Below are positions 29,366 to 38,230 of a stretch of 64,000 nucleotides of DNA, one piece after another. Source of the DNA: Alcanivoracaceae bacterium (lineage in GTDB: Bacteria; Pseudomonadota; Gammaproteobacteria; Pseudomonadales; Alcanivoracaceae); assembly GCA_002706085.1 (NCBI GenBank), contig PAJO01000041.1, positions 1 to 64,000 of the forward strand. Direction: 5' to 3'. The position numbers and the translations under genes were made by a program. A model generated the notes under the pieces. The model saw only the letters and a list, made by a program, of their open reading frames with translations, had not been told where the DNA came from and ran no database searches. The first letter of the stretch is position 1, and each line of letters starts with the position of its first letter.

Positions 29366-30253
29366 TTACGCTGCCATTCTCTCGTATTCTGTCGGGGCAA
29401 CATACCCAATACCAGAGTGTAACCGTTTCTGATTATAAAACTGGTTGATATAGCCACGCAGAACCGCTCTCAATTCTTGCTCATCTTTAAACGACACACC
29501 ATGAATCACTTCCGCTTTCATGCTATGGAAGAAGGATTCCATATGTGCGTTGTCTGTACATTGCTTTGGCCTGTTCATGCTCGGCCGGATGCCATGCCTT
29601 CCAAGCTCGTTCTGGATCAAGTACGCGCCATATTCCACACCTCTATCTGTATGGAATATCAGCCCCGAGGCTGGCTTTCTTACCCTTAGGGCGTGACGCA
29701 AGGCCTTCAGCGTAAGCTCAGCTGTCTTCCTGCTCCCCAGCGACCAGCCAACGACCTTCCGGGAATATACATCCAGCACCACTGCGAGATACCGCCATTC
29801 CCGATTAACCTTTATATAGGTGAGGTCAGCCACCCACTGCTGATTGACCCCGCTCGGAGCAGGTGTGTTCAGGCGAAGGTTCTTGTGACGCTGGTAGAAC
29901 CGCTCTACACCAGGCACCCTTCGGTAAATTTTGGCCACTCTGCCGACCAACGACGCCTCTCGCATCAACCGTTCAACCCGCTTTCTGCCGACCCGAATGC
30001 CCTGCTGACGCAAGGCCTGATGCACTCTCGGGCTTCCATAGACCCCACGGCAATCTTCATGGACCCGGCGTACCTTTTCGAGAAGAGCGGCATCTTCTCG
30101 CGACCGCCTGGACGCCTCTCGCTTACGCCACGCATAGAAACCGCTGCGCGACACGCCCAGCCACTTACAGAGGTACCTGACGCCTAGTTGTCGTCTGTGT
30201 TCCTGGATGAATCCAAATCGCTCTGATGTCGATCCGCCAGATACCGTTGCCAC
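29366..30253 (-). CDS. IS3-family transposase, OrfB (DDE integrase core)
   Basis: A 295-aa frame without a normal start, expressed as an OrfAB fusion. HTH_21 region GVSRSGFYAWRKRE and the rve integrase core are present. DDE residues are in QWVADLTYI, FHTDRGVEYG and NAHMESFF. The frame enters at the A6G slip site at 30253-30259, where a -1 shift gives KKVATVSGG. The catalytic triad is intact. Confidence 0.93.
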   Translation of the reverse strand: MATVSGGSTSERFGFIQEHRRQLGVRYLCKWLGVSRSGFYAWRKREASRRSREDAALLEKVRRVHEDCRGVYGSPRVHQALRQQGIRVGRKRVERLMREASLVGRVAKIYRRVPGVERFYQRHKNLRLNTPAPSGVNQQWVADLTYIKVNREWRYLAVVLDVYSRKVVGWSLGSRKTAELTLKALRHALRVRKPASGLIFHTDRGVEYGAYLIQNELGRHGIRPSMNRPKQCTDNAHMESFFHSMKAEVIHGVSFKDEQELRAVLRGYINQFYNQKRLHSGIGYVAPTEYERMAA

Positions 30254-30558
30254 TTTTTTAGAAGGTCATTCTCCTTCTGCAAACGGGCATTATCGCGCCT
30301 GAGCTTATCGAGCTCTCTCAATTCCTCAGCAGTAGGCAGCTTTTTGTTTTTCATCACATCTACACGTTTGCGGCCATCAGGTTTGATCTTGCCTTCCCGG
30401 TACTCCTTTCGCCACCGCGAAAGCATCATCGGGTGAATATCCAGGCCCGCGGCCACCTGTTGAACCTGGATGCCATCTTGGTAGCTCAGCTCGACGGCCT
30501 TTACTTTGAAGTCTGCGGAGTATTGCCAGGTCTTTCGCGGGTTGTTGTATCGGGGCAC
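30184..30558 (-). CDS. IS3-family OrfA (transposase DNA-binding subunit)
   Basis: A 124-aa helix-turn-helix protein. YSADFKVKAVELSYQDG...QVAAGLDIHPMMLSRWRKEY is the HTH_Tnp_1 domain, followed by a leucine-zipper-like coiled coil (LRELDKLRRDNARLQKENDL). The slippery heptamer A AAA AAG lies in frame in LLKKW at 30253-30259. The orfA and orfB frames overlap by 70 bp, as expected for programmed -1 frameshifting in this family. Confidence 0.93.
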   Translation of the reverse strand: MPRYNNPRKTWQYSADFKVKAVELSYQDGIQVQQVAAGLDIHPMMLSRWRKEYREGKIKPDGRKRVDVMKNKKLPTAEELRELDKLRRDNARLQKENDLLKKWQRYLADRHQSDLDSSRNTDDN

Positions 30559-30640
30559 TTGCCACCTCCTCTGGTTAGGAGAAGGTGTCCACTAAAGCGG
30601 GGGAACTACAGGGTCTGTGTGCTTTGACTTGTTATGAATC

Positions 30641-31768
30641 TTATTCTGCAAGATCATTTCCTAAATAGTTAATTTTCTCTATTTTTGGCTTAGTAAGGTT
30701 ACCCGCTTGCGAAAGAACAGCGCTCCAGTGAACCTCAAATAAATCTCGGCCTGTATGATCCACTACCTTTTTTGCAGTCAGCAATGAACCAAGTCCTGCC
30801 ATCCTCGGGCTGCCTCCTTTTGACTGCGACGAAAAAATTTCAGACAGACTATCAGCTGCGGTCTTTGCATCATCTTCCATATGATAAAGGTCAAACTCCG
30901 GTTCAACCATTGACGTCCAGTTAATCTTACTCTTTACTTTTTTCATGAATATAGGAGGAGCAATCCACCACGTTTTCCCCTCTTTTGCCAAGCCTTCAAG
31001 TGGCGATTTCTTTAGCGCTTCTCCATGTTCTGAGCGAATTTGGTCACGAATGGCTTCCTTATAATATAATGACTTCTCATTATCCTTTTCGAAGAACAAA
31101 TTGGCAGCTTTATCAGCCAGATCTTTCGCCAAATCTTCTGGTATCGATGATACTAACGTATTTATCAGGCTCTCCAGCTCATCTAAACTACTTAATATCC
31201 TTACGTTGGCACTTCCGTCTGATTCTTCTGACACATACTCTCGCAACCTCGCGTCTTCACTCACCAAAACCAACCTGCATATACTTGGGGTTTTAGGCGA
31301 AACAGAGTGTAATTGTAAAAAGGTATGGGCAATCACTGCATCTCTAAAGCCTTTTTCTTTATCGCCTGGCTCGAATGGTGACTGCCTAAATATGGACTTT
31401 TGAATAATTTGACGCCAATCCACTTCTTCAACTTCCAGCTCGGCCACTTTTAAATCGTACTTATTTATGGATCCATCAATTGCTTTTTGGACGTGGAGCT
31501 CTAACGTGTCTTCGCTGATAGCAAATGAATGTCCGAGAAGACGCTCCATCTTTTGAAGTGAAGGCAGTAACTCTTTTGCTCTTTCGAGCATTTGATATTT
31601 TCTCTCCCCTACAACTACAGCTGGAAGGTGCCATTCTATTTTTAGATCTGCATGATCAGAGTTTTCTTCAATTAGCGTTCCTAGACTTGACCGAATCAAA
31701 TCTGAAGCGACTTGTGTAAAAAGCACGTTTGTATCAAATACAACCTTTAGTTCTGGTGTCTTAGCCAC
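30641..31768 (-). CDS. PIN-domain protein (DUF4935-like), foreign composition
   Basis: A 375-aa protein whose first about 190 residues form a PIN-like nuclease domain. LKVVFDTNVLF supplies the first acid (Asp12), followed by GFRDAVIAHTFLQL and LVLVSEDARLREY. This resembles the DUF4935/PIN_12 group. The C-terminal half has no recognised domain. Base composition is clearly more AT-rich than all neighbours, and an IS ends 30 bp from its stop. No antitoxin-sized partner is seen. Foreign origin is likely; an RNase or defence role is only inference. Confidence 0.7.
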   Translation of the reverse strand: MAKTPELKVVFDTNVLFTQVASDLIRSSLGTLIEENSDHADLKIEWHLPAVVVGERKYQMLERAKELLPSLQKMERLLGHSFAISEDTLELHVQKAIDGSINKYDLKVAELEVEEVDWRQIIQKSIFRQSPFEPGDKEKGFRDAVIAHTFLQLHSVSPKTPSICRLVLVSEDARLREYVSEESDGSANVRILSSLDELESLINTLVSSIPEDLAKDLADKAANLFFEKDNEKSLYYKEAIRDQIRSEHGEALKKSPLEGLAKEGKTWWIAPPIFMKKVKSKINWTSMVEPEFDLYHMEDDAKTAADSLSEIFSSQSKGGSPRMAGLGSLLTAKKVVDHTGRDLFEVHWSAVLSQAGNLTKPKIEKINYLGNDLAE

Positions 31769-32208
31769 ATCCTATCCCTCGGTACCTATATTTCATAACA
31801 GCGTATTCAGTCGAACGAATCGACTTAACTCAATTCGACATATTTATTTTCGCTTTTGCGGTTTTACCCACAAAAACTTCCCCACTAACAATTACTTAAG
31901 CCGTAGTTGAGAACTTCTTCCATCCGACAAAACTCGAATCGTTCGACATAATACCGGGACGACCGTACTGTTCCGCCGATTTACGCCTCGAATAAAAGCA
32001 CTTTATATCAATCAGTTAGCATTTTCTGTAAGCCATATCTTACACACCATACCCTGCTATCCGTTGAGCACGGCTTATGCCACTAATTAGTGGCATCATT
32101 TTTCCAGGCCGGTTTCGGCTTTTCTTCCAACGATCCGGTTGCGCCTGCAGGCAGAGTCCCACGAAAGACCGCCCCAACCAATCCGGTTTTGACTTGGACT
32201 TTCCTCAT
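31769..32208. other. AT-rich intergenic region with inverted repeats
   Basis: No gene is seen. GTCGAACGAATCGAC at 31810-31824 is mirrored by TCGAATCGTTCGAC at 31934-31947 (one mismatch). A perfect 20-bp palindrome ATGCCACTAATTAGTGGCAT is at 32077-32096, followed by CATTTTT. Composition matches the PIN gene up to about 32100, which may mark the edge of the acquired segment. Confidence 0.55.
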
Positions 32209-32236
32209 AACTCAAAGCTCAAAGCTCGTAGCTGAT
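32209..32236 (-). repeat. heptad array (site E5)
   Basis: Four units on the plus strand: AACTCAA, AGCTCAA, AGCTCGT, AGCTGAT. On the minus strand TGA recurs every 7 bases and closes all three frames. It lies beyond the terminator of the acyl-CoA dehydrogenase gene. No partner arm is seen. Confidence 0.75.
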
Positions 32237-32254
32237 TTTCCCCAGCCATAAAAA

Positions 32255-32276
32255 AACGCGACCGAAGCCGCGTTCT
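32255..32276 (-). terminator. terminator of the acyl-CoA dehydrogenase gene
   Basis: AACGCGGC, TTCG loop, GTCGCGTT on the minus strand followed by a T-run. Confidence 0.85.
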
Positions 32277-32298
32277 TGTTCGACATCTCCTGGGGGAA

Positions 32299-33438
32299 TT
32301 ACCGACCGAGAATATCCCGGGAGATAATTTCCTTCATGATCTCGCTGGTACCGCCGTAGATGCGCTGGATGCGGGCGTCCACGTAATCACGGGAGATCGG
32401 GTACTCCTGCATGTAGCCATAACCACCGAACAGTTGCAGACACTTGTCGGCGACCACGCCCTGCAACTCGGTGGTGGTGAGCTTGGCGATGGAGGCGTTG
32501 GTGGTGCTGAGTTCGCCTTTATCGTATTCGGTGGTGCACTGGCTGCAGAACGCCTTGTTGATCTGGGTCTGGGCGTGCAGGTCTGCCAGCACGTAGCGGG
32601 TGTTCTGGAACTTGCTGATCGGTTGACCGAAGGCCATGCGCTCCTGGGTGTATTCAATGGTGCGCTCGATCATGCCTTCACAGGCGGCCACAGCCCCCAG
32701 GGCGAGGATCAGACGCTCGCGGGGCAGCTCGTTCATCAGGTTGGCAAAGCCTTTGCCTTCGCCGCCCAGAATCTGGTCGGCGCCGAGCGTGACGTCTTCA
32801 AAAAACAGCTCAGAGGTATCAGCCGCGTGGTGGCCCATTTTTTCCAGGTTACGACCACGGGAAAAACCGGGCAGGGTGCAATCCACGGTGAACAGGGTCA
32901 TGCCTTTGGAGCCGGCATTGGGGTCGGTCTTGGTGGCCAGTACGATCACGTCGCAGTGCTGACCGTTGGTGATGAAGGTCTTCTGACCATTGATCACGTA
33001 GTTATCGCCGTTCTTGTCGGCACGGGTCTTCATACCCTGCAGGTCGGAACCGGCACCGGGCTCGGTCATGCCGATAGCGCCGACGGCTTCGCCGGAAACC
33101 ATTTTCGGCAGCCAGGTCTGCTTCTGCTCTTCTGAACCCAAGTGAAGAATGTAGGGGGCAACAATGTCGGAATGCACAGACAGGTTGGAGGCCAGGGCGC
33201 CGTAACCGGCACGCGAGCACTCTTCGATGATGACGGCCGACAGGGTGAAGGTGGCGCCGAAGCCGCCGTACTCTTCCGGTACGTCAACGCACAACAGGCC
33301 GTTTTCGCCCATCTTATTCCACAATTCGCGGGGGAATTTTTCGTCTTTTTCCCACTGGTTGTAGTAGGGGGCCACTTCGTTTTCGAGGAATTTCTTGACG
33401 TTGTCGCGGAACAGTTCGATTTCGTTCTGATCAAGCAT
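32299..33438 (-). CDS. acyl-CoA dehydrogenase, long-chain-like
   Basis: A 379-aa FAD enzyme that oxidises acyl-CoA to trans-2-enoyl-CoA in beta-oxidation. ACAD signatures are AIGMTEPGAGSDLQGMKT and QLFGGYGYMQEYPISRDYVDAR. The C-terminal motif is IYGGTSEIM, lacking the Glu of the MCAD-type YEGT motif. The catalytic base is therefore probably Glu241 in LPRERLIL, as in long-chain and isovaleryl-CoA enzymes. Chain specificity cannot be fixed. A single-gene unit with its own terminator. Confidence 0.93.
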   Translation of the reverse strand: MLDQNEIELFRDNVKKFLENEVAPYYNQWEKDEKFPRELWNKMGENGLLCVDVPEEYGGFGATFTLSAVIIEECSRAGYGALASNLSVHSDIVAPYILHLGSEEQKQTWLPKMVSGEAVGAIGMTEPGAGSDLQGMKTRADKNGDNYVINGQKTFITNGQHCDVIVLATKTDPNAGSKGMTLFTVDCTLPGFSRGRNLEKMGHHAADTSELFFEDVTLGADQILGGEGKGFANLMNELPRERLILALGAVAACEGMIERTIEYTQERMAFGQPISKFQNTRYVLADLHAQTQINKAFCSQCTTEYDKGELSTTNASIAKLTTTELQGVVADKCLQLFGGYGYMQEYPISRDYVDARIQRIYGGTSEIMKEIISRDILGR

Positions 33439-33588
33439 ACTGGCTAGTCCTGTTGGTCAATAACGGGCACGGGCAAGGCCCTGCCGGCAAAATATGGCCA
33501 ACATTCTAGCGACAAGCCGGGCGGCTCACATCCTCCCGGGGTGACCCTTCGGTCCGTTGTATACCCCGGCAGGATCACGCCCTGTCAT

Positions 33589-34038
33589 TTACGCCGGTTC
33601 GACGACGATATCTGCGGTGAGCGAATTGGCCACAAAACAGTTGCGGTGCGCACTGTCGTGAAGCTTGCGCAGGGCCGGGCCATCCAGATCGGTTTCGTCG
33701 AAGACCACCCGCGGCCGCAGCACAATGCGGGTGATAGCCATGCGGCCGTCGGCGTTCTTTTCCACAACGCCCGAGGGCTGATCGATGTAACTGAGGACTT
33801 TGATGCCCCGCTTGGCGGCGATGGAAAGGAACGTGAGCATGTGGCAACTGGCGGTAGCAGCGACAACCGCTTCGTCCGGGTTGACCCGATTGGTCTGGCC
33901 AAAAAAGTCTGGCGAGGCCGACGCCTGCACGACCTCCCCTCCCCCCAGGGTCCATTCGTGATCCCGGTTGAAGGATTCATAGTCGAACGGTGTGTTCGGC
34001 TTGAGATGCCAGGCTACCGTTGCACCATATTCATTCAT
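33589..34038 (-). CDS. OsmC/Ohr family peroxiredoxin-like protein
   Basis: A 149-aa protein with the two redox cysteines of the OsmC fold: Cys65 in ATASCHMLTF and Cys133 in AHRNCFVANS. The family reduces organic hydroperoxides using lipoyl or thiol donors. The HLKPNTPFDYESFNRDHEW start places it in the OsmC-like group, distinct from classical Ohr. The 150-bp gap before the acyl-CoA dehydrogenase suggests separate transcription. Confidence 0.87.
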   Translation of the reverse strand: MNEYGATVAWHLKPNTPFDYESFNRDHEWTLGGGEVVQASASPDFFGQTNRVNPDEAVVAATASCHMLTFLSIAAKRGIKVLSYIDQPSGVVEKNADGRMAITRIVLRPRVVFDETDLDGPALRKLHDSAHRNCFVANSLTADIVVEPA

Positions 34039-34183
34039 GGTCGATCTCCCTTTCTCTACACGATGACTTTCACCATGAGCCGGTTGGTGCCGAAAGGCAA
34101 CTCAACCAAGGTCGATCTTGATCACCGTCAAGGTTTGGCGGGTGGACGGCGCTTCTACCGCGAATGAAGAGCTGGGAAGGGTA

Positions 34184-34208
34184 ATCGCGGTCGAACGACC
34201 GCTCCCAC
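34184..34208. repeat. single REP
   Basis: A 25-bp imperfect palindrome, the exact reverse complement of the REP at 15854-15878. It lies in the 245-bp gap between the OsmC gene and the lipase gene. Confidence 0.85.
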
Positions 34209-34283
34209 TCTATCGCCTGACACCTGCGGGCGACTGCAAGGCAACATAGCGTCTGCCACCCTCAGCTCGCTGGGGCTTCAGTG

Positions 34284-35141
34284 TTACTCCGTGCTCGGAA
34301 CCGGTTTGAGCAGACAGCGTTCAACCTGATCCATAACCCGGGTGCTGTACAGCAACGCGCAGTGTCCCAGATAGGGCACATTGATGTTTTCTTCTGCTCC
34401 GTGCAGCACGGCGGTGGACACCGGCAGGACGAAGTTGTCCATGTTGGAGTAGATGGAAAAATAGCGGGCACTGCCGGGGCAGGGCTCCCCCGTAGCCAGC
34501 TCGCGAATGAACGGGCTTTGATAGCGCAGCTGCGCGGCGGCGCCCAGCGGCGGGAACAGGGCAGCAATACGCGAACCATAGTGTGGGCTGCCCAGCGTCA
34601 CCACGCGGTCCACTTTACCGTCCAGCCCCAGATTTTTCATGGCGTAACGGGTCAGCGGGCCGCCCATGGAATGGCAAATCAGATGGGCTTTTTCTGCGCC
34701 GGTGGCATCGAGAATACGCTGAACGTGGTCGACCACCTGCTGCGAGAGTTTACGGGCATTGATATGCGGCGGGGTGTAACTCACTGAATAGACGTTGGAC
34801 CAGCCACGCCATTTAAGTCGCCACTGCATGAACAGAAAGTTGGCACTGTTACCACCGTAGCCATGCACCAGAATCACCGGCACCTCACCATGATGGCGGG
34901 TACGCGCCGGCGAAGCATCATGGATCAGGCGCAACGGGTAACTGGCCACCAGCAGGGTCAAGGCGGCAGCTTCCTTGACGATGCCGAGCACCACCGACAG
35001 CGGGCGCAACGGCTCCTCACCTGGCAGTGCTGCCTGCTCCGGAAAACTGCGGCGGTCGTAATACCAGCACAGGTAAAACGCCAGAGTGGTCAACACCGTG
35101 CCCAATACCAGCAACGCCAGTAACATCAGGATCACGCTCAT
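34284..35141 (-). CDS. membrane-anchored lipase-like alpha/beta hydrolase
   Basis: A 285-aa hydrolase with an N-terminal transmembrane segment (about residues 3-27) and a second hydrophobic stretch near 50-70. Oxyanion region VILVHGYGGNSANF is at 89-102 and the nucleophile elbow CHSMGG puts the serine at 158. The later NMDNFVLP and GHCALLYS carry acid and histidine candidates. The type is similar to PGAP1-like/triacylglycerol lipases. It probably acts at the inner membrane on lipids or esters; the substrate is unknown. Confidence 0.83.
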   Translation of the reverse strand: MSVILMLLALLVLGTVLTTLAFYLCWYYDRRSFPEQAALPGEEPLRPLSVVLGIVKEAAALTLLVASYPLRLIHDASPARTRHHGEVPVILVHGYGGNSANFLFMQWRLKWRGWSNVYSVSYTPPHINARKLSQQVVDHVQRILDATGAEKAHLICHSMGGPLTRYAMKNLGLDGKVDRVVTLGSPHYGSRIAALFPPLGAAAQLRYQSPFIRELATGEPCPGSARYFSIYSNMDNFVLPVSTAVLHGAEENINVPYLGHCALLYSTRVMDQVERCLLKPVPSTE

Positions 35142-35243
35142 AAACAGGCCGCCTCTTTCGAATTATTTTTATCGACACTACCAGTCGGCACCGAATGCCG
35201 GCACCAGCCGGTAAGACTGTCAGACAGGATAGCGAAATGCAGC

Positions 35244-36404
35244 CTACATCAGCCCCTGGGCCTTGAGCCACTCGGTGCAGTAACCCACTGCTTCAGCCAT
35301 CTTGTCCTGCTGGCCGAAATAATAGTGGTTAGCGCCTTTCACTTCACGCAGCTCGGCCTGCCCCGGGGCAAAACTGTCATACAAACGGTGCGTGTGGCTG
35401 GGGGTACAGGCGTTGTCGGCGGTGTTGCCGATCACCAGCGCCGGTATGCGGATGCGTTTGGCGCAGGCCGGGCCATTGGCACGGGAATCATCAAAGCTCC
35501 ACTGGCTGAGCCAACCCCGCAAGGTGTTGAAACGGGCCAGCGCCACCGGGCCATTGTTGACGGTTTCCGGGTCACCGAGATAGCAGGTTCCGGGGGCGCG
35601 TTCATTGGGGTCTTGTTCCGGGTCCAGCCAGCGCACATCACACATGGTGCGATGTACCACGAAACCAAACTCTTCCGTGTTCTGGCCCTTGCTGCGGAAG
35701 TCTTCCAGCTTGCTTTTCACCCAGTCGGTAATGCGCCGGTTGCGGTCGATCTGTGCCTGGCGGAAACGGGCCACAAACGCCTCGCTGTAGGGCGGCTGAT
35801 TGGGGCAGTCCGGATGATAGATGTCCAGTTCCCGGTCTCGGTCGTCCGGGTTGTTCTCGTCCTTAACCGACGGGTCCAGCCATTCGGTCATGGTAATGGC
35901 ACGGGACACATGGGCTGCCAGCAACATGATGCCGTCGGCGGGAATCAGCTTCTGGGACACCAGGTCGTAGGGGTCGCCCGCGGGGGTCTCGGTAATCTGC
36001 GGGTCTTCCGCTTCGGCCTGGTACATCAGACTCAGGGAACCGCCGCCCGACCAACCACCCAGCACCACTTTCTCGTAACCCAGTTTTTCTTTGGCGTAGC
36101 GCACACACGCGCCCAGATCCGCTACCACTTTTTCCATCAACAGGGCACTGTCGGCACCGCGATAGCGACTGTTGCAATAAATCACCGACAACCCGGCCTT
36201 GGCCAGCGCCGACACCATCGGCAGGTAGGCGCCACCGCCCACCGGGTGCATGAACACCACCACGGTCTTGCCGGGCCCGCTTTTCGGGGTCAGCAGGTGG
36301 GCTTCCAGGGTCACCAGGTCCATAGGGCCGGCATAGGTATCCTTGAAGCTGGATTGCTCGGTAAACGCGATCAGATGCGGGGTGCGGTCGTAGTGCTTGC
36401 TCAT
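35244..36404 (-). CDS. alpha/beta hydrolase
   Basis: A 386-aa alpha/beta hydrolase. Oxyanion region FMHPVGGGAYLPM is near 51-63, the nucleophile elbow GGWSGGGSL puts the serine at 119, and the histidine is probably in KGANHYYFG. I set the start at 36404 (MSKHYDRTPH), where ATG overlaps the stop of the upstream VOC gene (ATGA). The longer ORF to 36551 is then the VOC gene read in another frame. Tight coupling with a VOC dioxygenase suggests a shared ring- or ester-cleavage pathway. Confidence 0.85.
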   Translation of the reverse strand: MSKHYDRTPHLIAFTEQSSFKDTYAGPMDLVTLEAHLLTPKSGPGKTVVVFMHPVGGGAYLPMVSALAKAGLSVIYCNSRYRGADSALLMEKVVADLGACVRYAKEKLGYEKVVLGGWSGGGSLSLMYQAEAEDPQITETPAGDPYDLVSQKLIPADGIMLLAAHVSRAITMTEWLDPSVKDENNPDDRDRELDIYHPDCPNQPPYSEAFVARFRQAQIDRNRRITDWVKSKLEDFRSKGQNTEEFGFVVHRTMCDVRWLDPEQDPNERAPGTCYLGDPETVNNGPVALARFNTLRGWLSQWSFDDSRANGPACAKRIRIPALVIGNTADNACTPSHTHRLYDSFAPGQAELREVKGANHYYFGQQDKMAEAVGYCTEWLKAQGLM

Positions 36405-37045
36405 TCTGCCTGTTCCTTGTTCTTGTCTTTCTCGCCTTTCTCGACCGCGGCTTTCACTTTGGAAAAATCGGTCTTGCTCATATCGATGCCGCGCATGTCC
36501 AGGGCGGCGCCAAACAGCGCCTCTTTCTGGGCTCGGGTTTTTTCTGTCCACGCCTTGAGCGCATCGTGGGCCTGGGCGGCATCCGCTTCCACCACCTGGT
36601 CGTAACTGGGATCACGCACCGTGATTTCCAGCGGAATGCCGTTGGGGTCGACAAAGTAGATGGAATGAATGAATTCATGGTCTACCGGGCCAAAGCAGGG
36701 GCGGCCGGCCTTGTTGATGCGACGGCGCCAGTCTTTCAGCTCTTCCATGGTGTCCACTTCGAAGGCCAGGTGGAGATCGAAGGCATGGCGCGGGCGAAAC
36801 ATCATCTCGTCGGCACTGTCCGGGGCATCAAAGAAGGCCACGAAGTTGCCATCCCCCATCTGGAAGAACAGATGCATGTAATCCACCTTGCGGCCGGTGC
36901 CGGGCTCTTCATCGAACACCATGGCCAGGGTCAGTGGCATGCCCAGCACATCCTCGTAAAACCAGCGGGTCTGTTCCGCATCGCGGCAGCGGTAGGCGCC
37001 GTGATGGACGTGTTTGAGCGTGGCACAGGGGGTCAGGCTGCTCAT
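36401..37045 (-). CDS. VOC family dioxygenase-like protein
   Basis: A 214-aa VOC protein. HVHHGAYRCRDAEQTRWFYEDVLG begins module 1; module 2 has DLHLAFEV and IHSIYFVDPNGIPLEITVRD. The His-His-Glu metal triad is likely His16-region, His in DLHLAF and the Glu in PLEITV. A charged tail of about 45 residues follows. The ATG at 37045 has AGGAG upstream; the ORF extends to 37165 without support. Its stop overlaps the start of the hydrolase downstream by 4 bases. Confidence 0.85.
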   Translation of the reverse strand: MSSLTPCATLKHVHHGAYRCRDAEQTRWFYEDVLGMPLTLAMVFDEEPGTGRKVDYMHLFFQMGDGNFVAFFDAPDSADEMMFRPRHAFDLHLAFEVDTMEELKDWRRRINKAGRPCFGPVDHEFIHSIYFVDPNGIPLEITVRDPSYDQVVEADAAQAHDALKAWTEKTRAQKEALFGAALDMRGIDMSKTDFSKVKAAVEKGEKDKNKEQAE

Positions 37046-37206
37046 GGAGTCGCTCCTGTTTGTTATCGGTATCAGTGGCCCATTGTGGTCACAGGGGCGC
37101 GCCGAACTGAAAACCGAAACCACCAAGAACTTGTCAGTTCTGGCCACTCGCGCATGCCGTTGCACAGTGGCACACTGAGCGCCCAGTTAACGGGTAGGAC
37201 AAAGGT

Positions 37207-38130
37207 ATGAGCGACCAGGCCATCATCAATGAAGTGGGGCTGCGCGACGGGCTGCAGAACCAGCCGGTAACCGTCGACACCGACACCAAGGCACAGCTGG
37301 CCCGGTTGCTGGTAGACGCGGGCATGCGCTACCTGGAGCCAGTGAGCTTCGTGAGCCCGAAAGCCATTCCGCAAATGGCCGACGCGGCGGCGCTCACCCC
37401 CCTGCTACCCCACGACGAGGGCCTGCATTACACCGCGCTGGTCCCCAACCTGAAGGGCTACCAGCTGGCGCGGGACGCAGGCTACCCCACGGTGGCGCTG
37501 GTGCTGTCCACCACCGATACCTTTAACCAGCGCAACCTGAACATGAGCCTGGAACAGGCCGCCCAAAGCTGCGAGGCGATCATTGCCGCCGCAAAAGAGG
37601 ACGGCATTGCCACCCGCACCTACATTGCCGGTTCGTTCGCCTGCCCTTACGACGGCCCCATGCCAGTCACCCTGCCGCAGAAACTGGCCGCGCGCATGTT
37701 TGCCGCCGGTAGCGACGAAGTGGCCATCGCCGACACCATTGGCGCCGGCAACCCCCAGCAGATGAAGGACATCATGGCGCCGCTGATCCGGGAATTCGGG
37801 GCGGAGAAATTCTACGTACACCTGCACGACACCCGCGGGTTGGCTGCTGCCATGGCCTGGGCCGCCGCAGATCTGGGTGTGCGCCGTTTCGATGCCTCGG
37901 TGGGCGGCCTGGGCGGCTGCCCGTTTGCCCCCGGTGCCACCGGCAACATGGCCACGGAAGATCTGGTCTACCTGCTGGAAAGTGCCGGCCTGAAGACCGG
38001 TATTGATGTGGAAAAATTGCGCGCCGCGGTGGCGCTGGCACAGCAAGCGACCCAGCGACCATTGGGTGGGCGCATCCTCAGCTGGATGGAATCCCAGGAG
38101 AACCAGGGCAAGACGCCCTGCCTGTGGTAA
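37207..38130 (+). CDS. mvaB: hydroxymethylglutaryl-CoA lyase
   Basis: Cleaves HMG-CoA to acetyl-CoA and acetoacetate, the last step of leucine and acyclic terpene catabolism. The 307-aa TIM-barrel protein starts NEVGLRDGLQNQP. The metal motif HLHDTRG is present and the signature GGLGGCPFAPGATGN carries the catalytic cysteine at 238. It is divergent from the VOC-hydrolase pair. A good terminator follows. Assignment is firm. Confidence 0.94.
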   Translation: MSDQAIINEVGLRDGLQNQPVTVDTDTKAQLARLLVDAGMRYLEPVSFVSPKAIPQMADAAALTPLLPHDEGLHYTALVPNLKGYQLARDAGYPTVALVLSTTDTFNQRNLNMSLEQAAQSCEAIIAAAKEDGIATRTYIAGSFACPYDGPMPVTLPQKLAARMFAAGSDEVAIADTIGAGNPQQMKDIMAPLIREFGAEKFYVHLHDTRGLAAAMAWAAADLGVRRFDASVGGLGGCPFAPGATGNMATEDLVYLLESAGLKTGIDVEKLRAAVALAQQATQRPLGGRILSWMESQENQGKTPCLW

Positions 38131-38165
38131 TCGGCCAACAAAGAGGCCAACCCCCACCATCAAAA

Positions 38166-38192
38166 ACGCCGGGCAACCTCACTGCCCGGCGT
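38166..38192. terminator. bidirectional terminator
   Basis: ACGCCGGGCA/TGCCCGGCGT stem with A-run before and T-rich after, between mvaB and the convergent lipoprotein gene. Confidence 0.85.
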
Positions 38193-38230
38193 TTCATTGT
38201 ATGGCGTCTTATCGCCTGTCTATCCCGTTA

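Larger units (their letters stand above)
29332..30610 (-). mobile_element. IS3-family insertion sequence, complete
   Basis: About 1.28 kb with overlapping orfA and orfB. The ends are imperfect inverted repeats: TGATCTTCCCCCG (29332) and, on the other strand, TGTAGTTCCCCCG (30610), continuing with a shared TGGACAC. TG...CA ends fit the IS3 family. A clean target duplication is not seen; CAG stands before the left end and overlaps the right end, so the exact right boundary is uncertain by about 2 bp. Both reading frames are intact, so it may be active. Confidence 0.9.

Noticed and set aside
29329-30611. Clear 3-bp target duplication for the IS3 element
   Set aside because: CAG is present at both edges only if the right end is moved inward by 2 bp, which spoils the end alignment; left undecided.
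32077-32096. Palindrome as the certain boundary of the acquired segment
   Set aside because: Composition changes near it, but no duplication or integrase supports a precise end.
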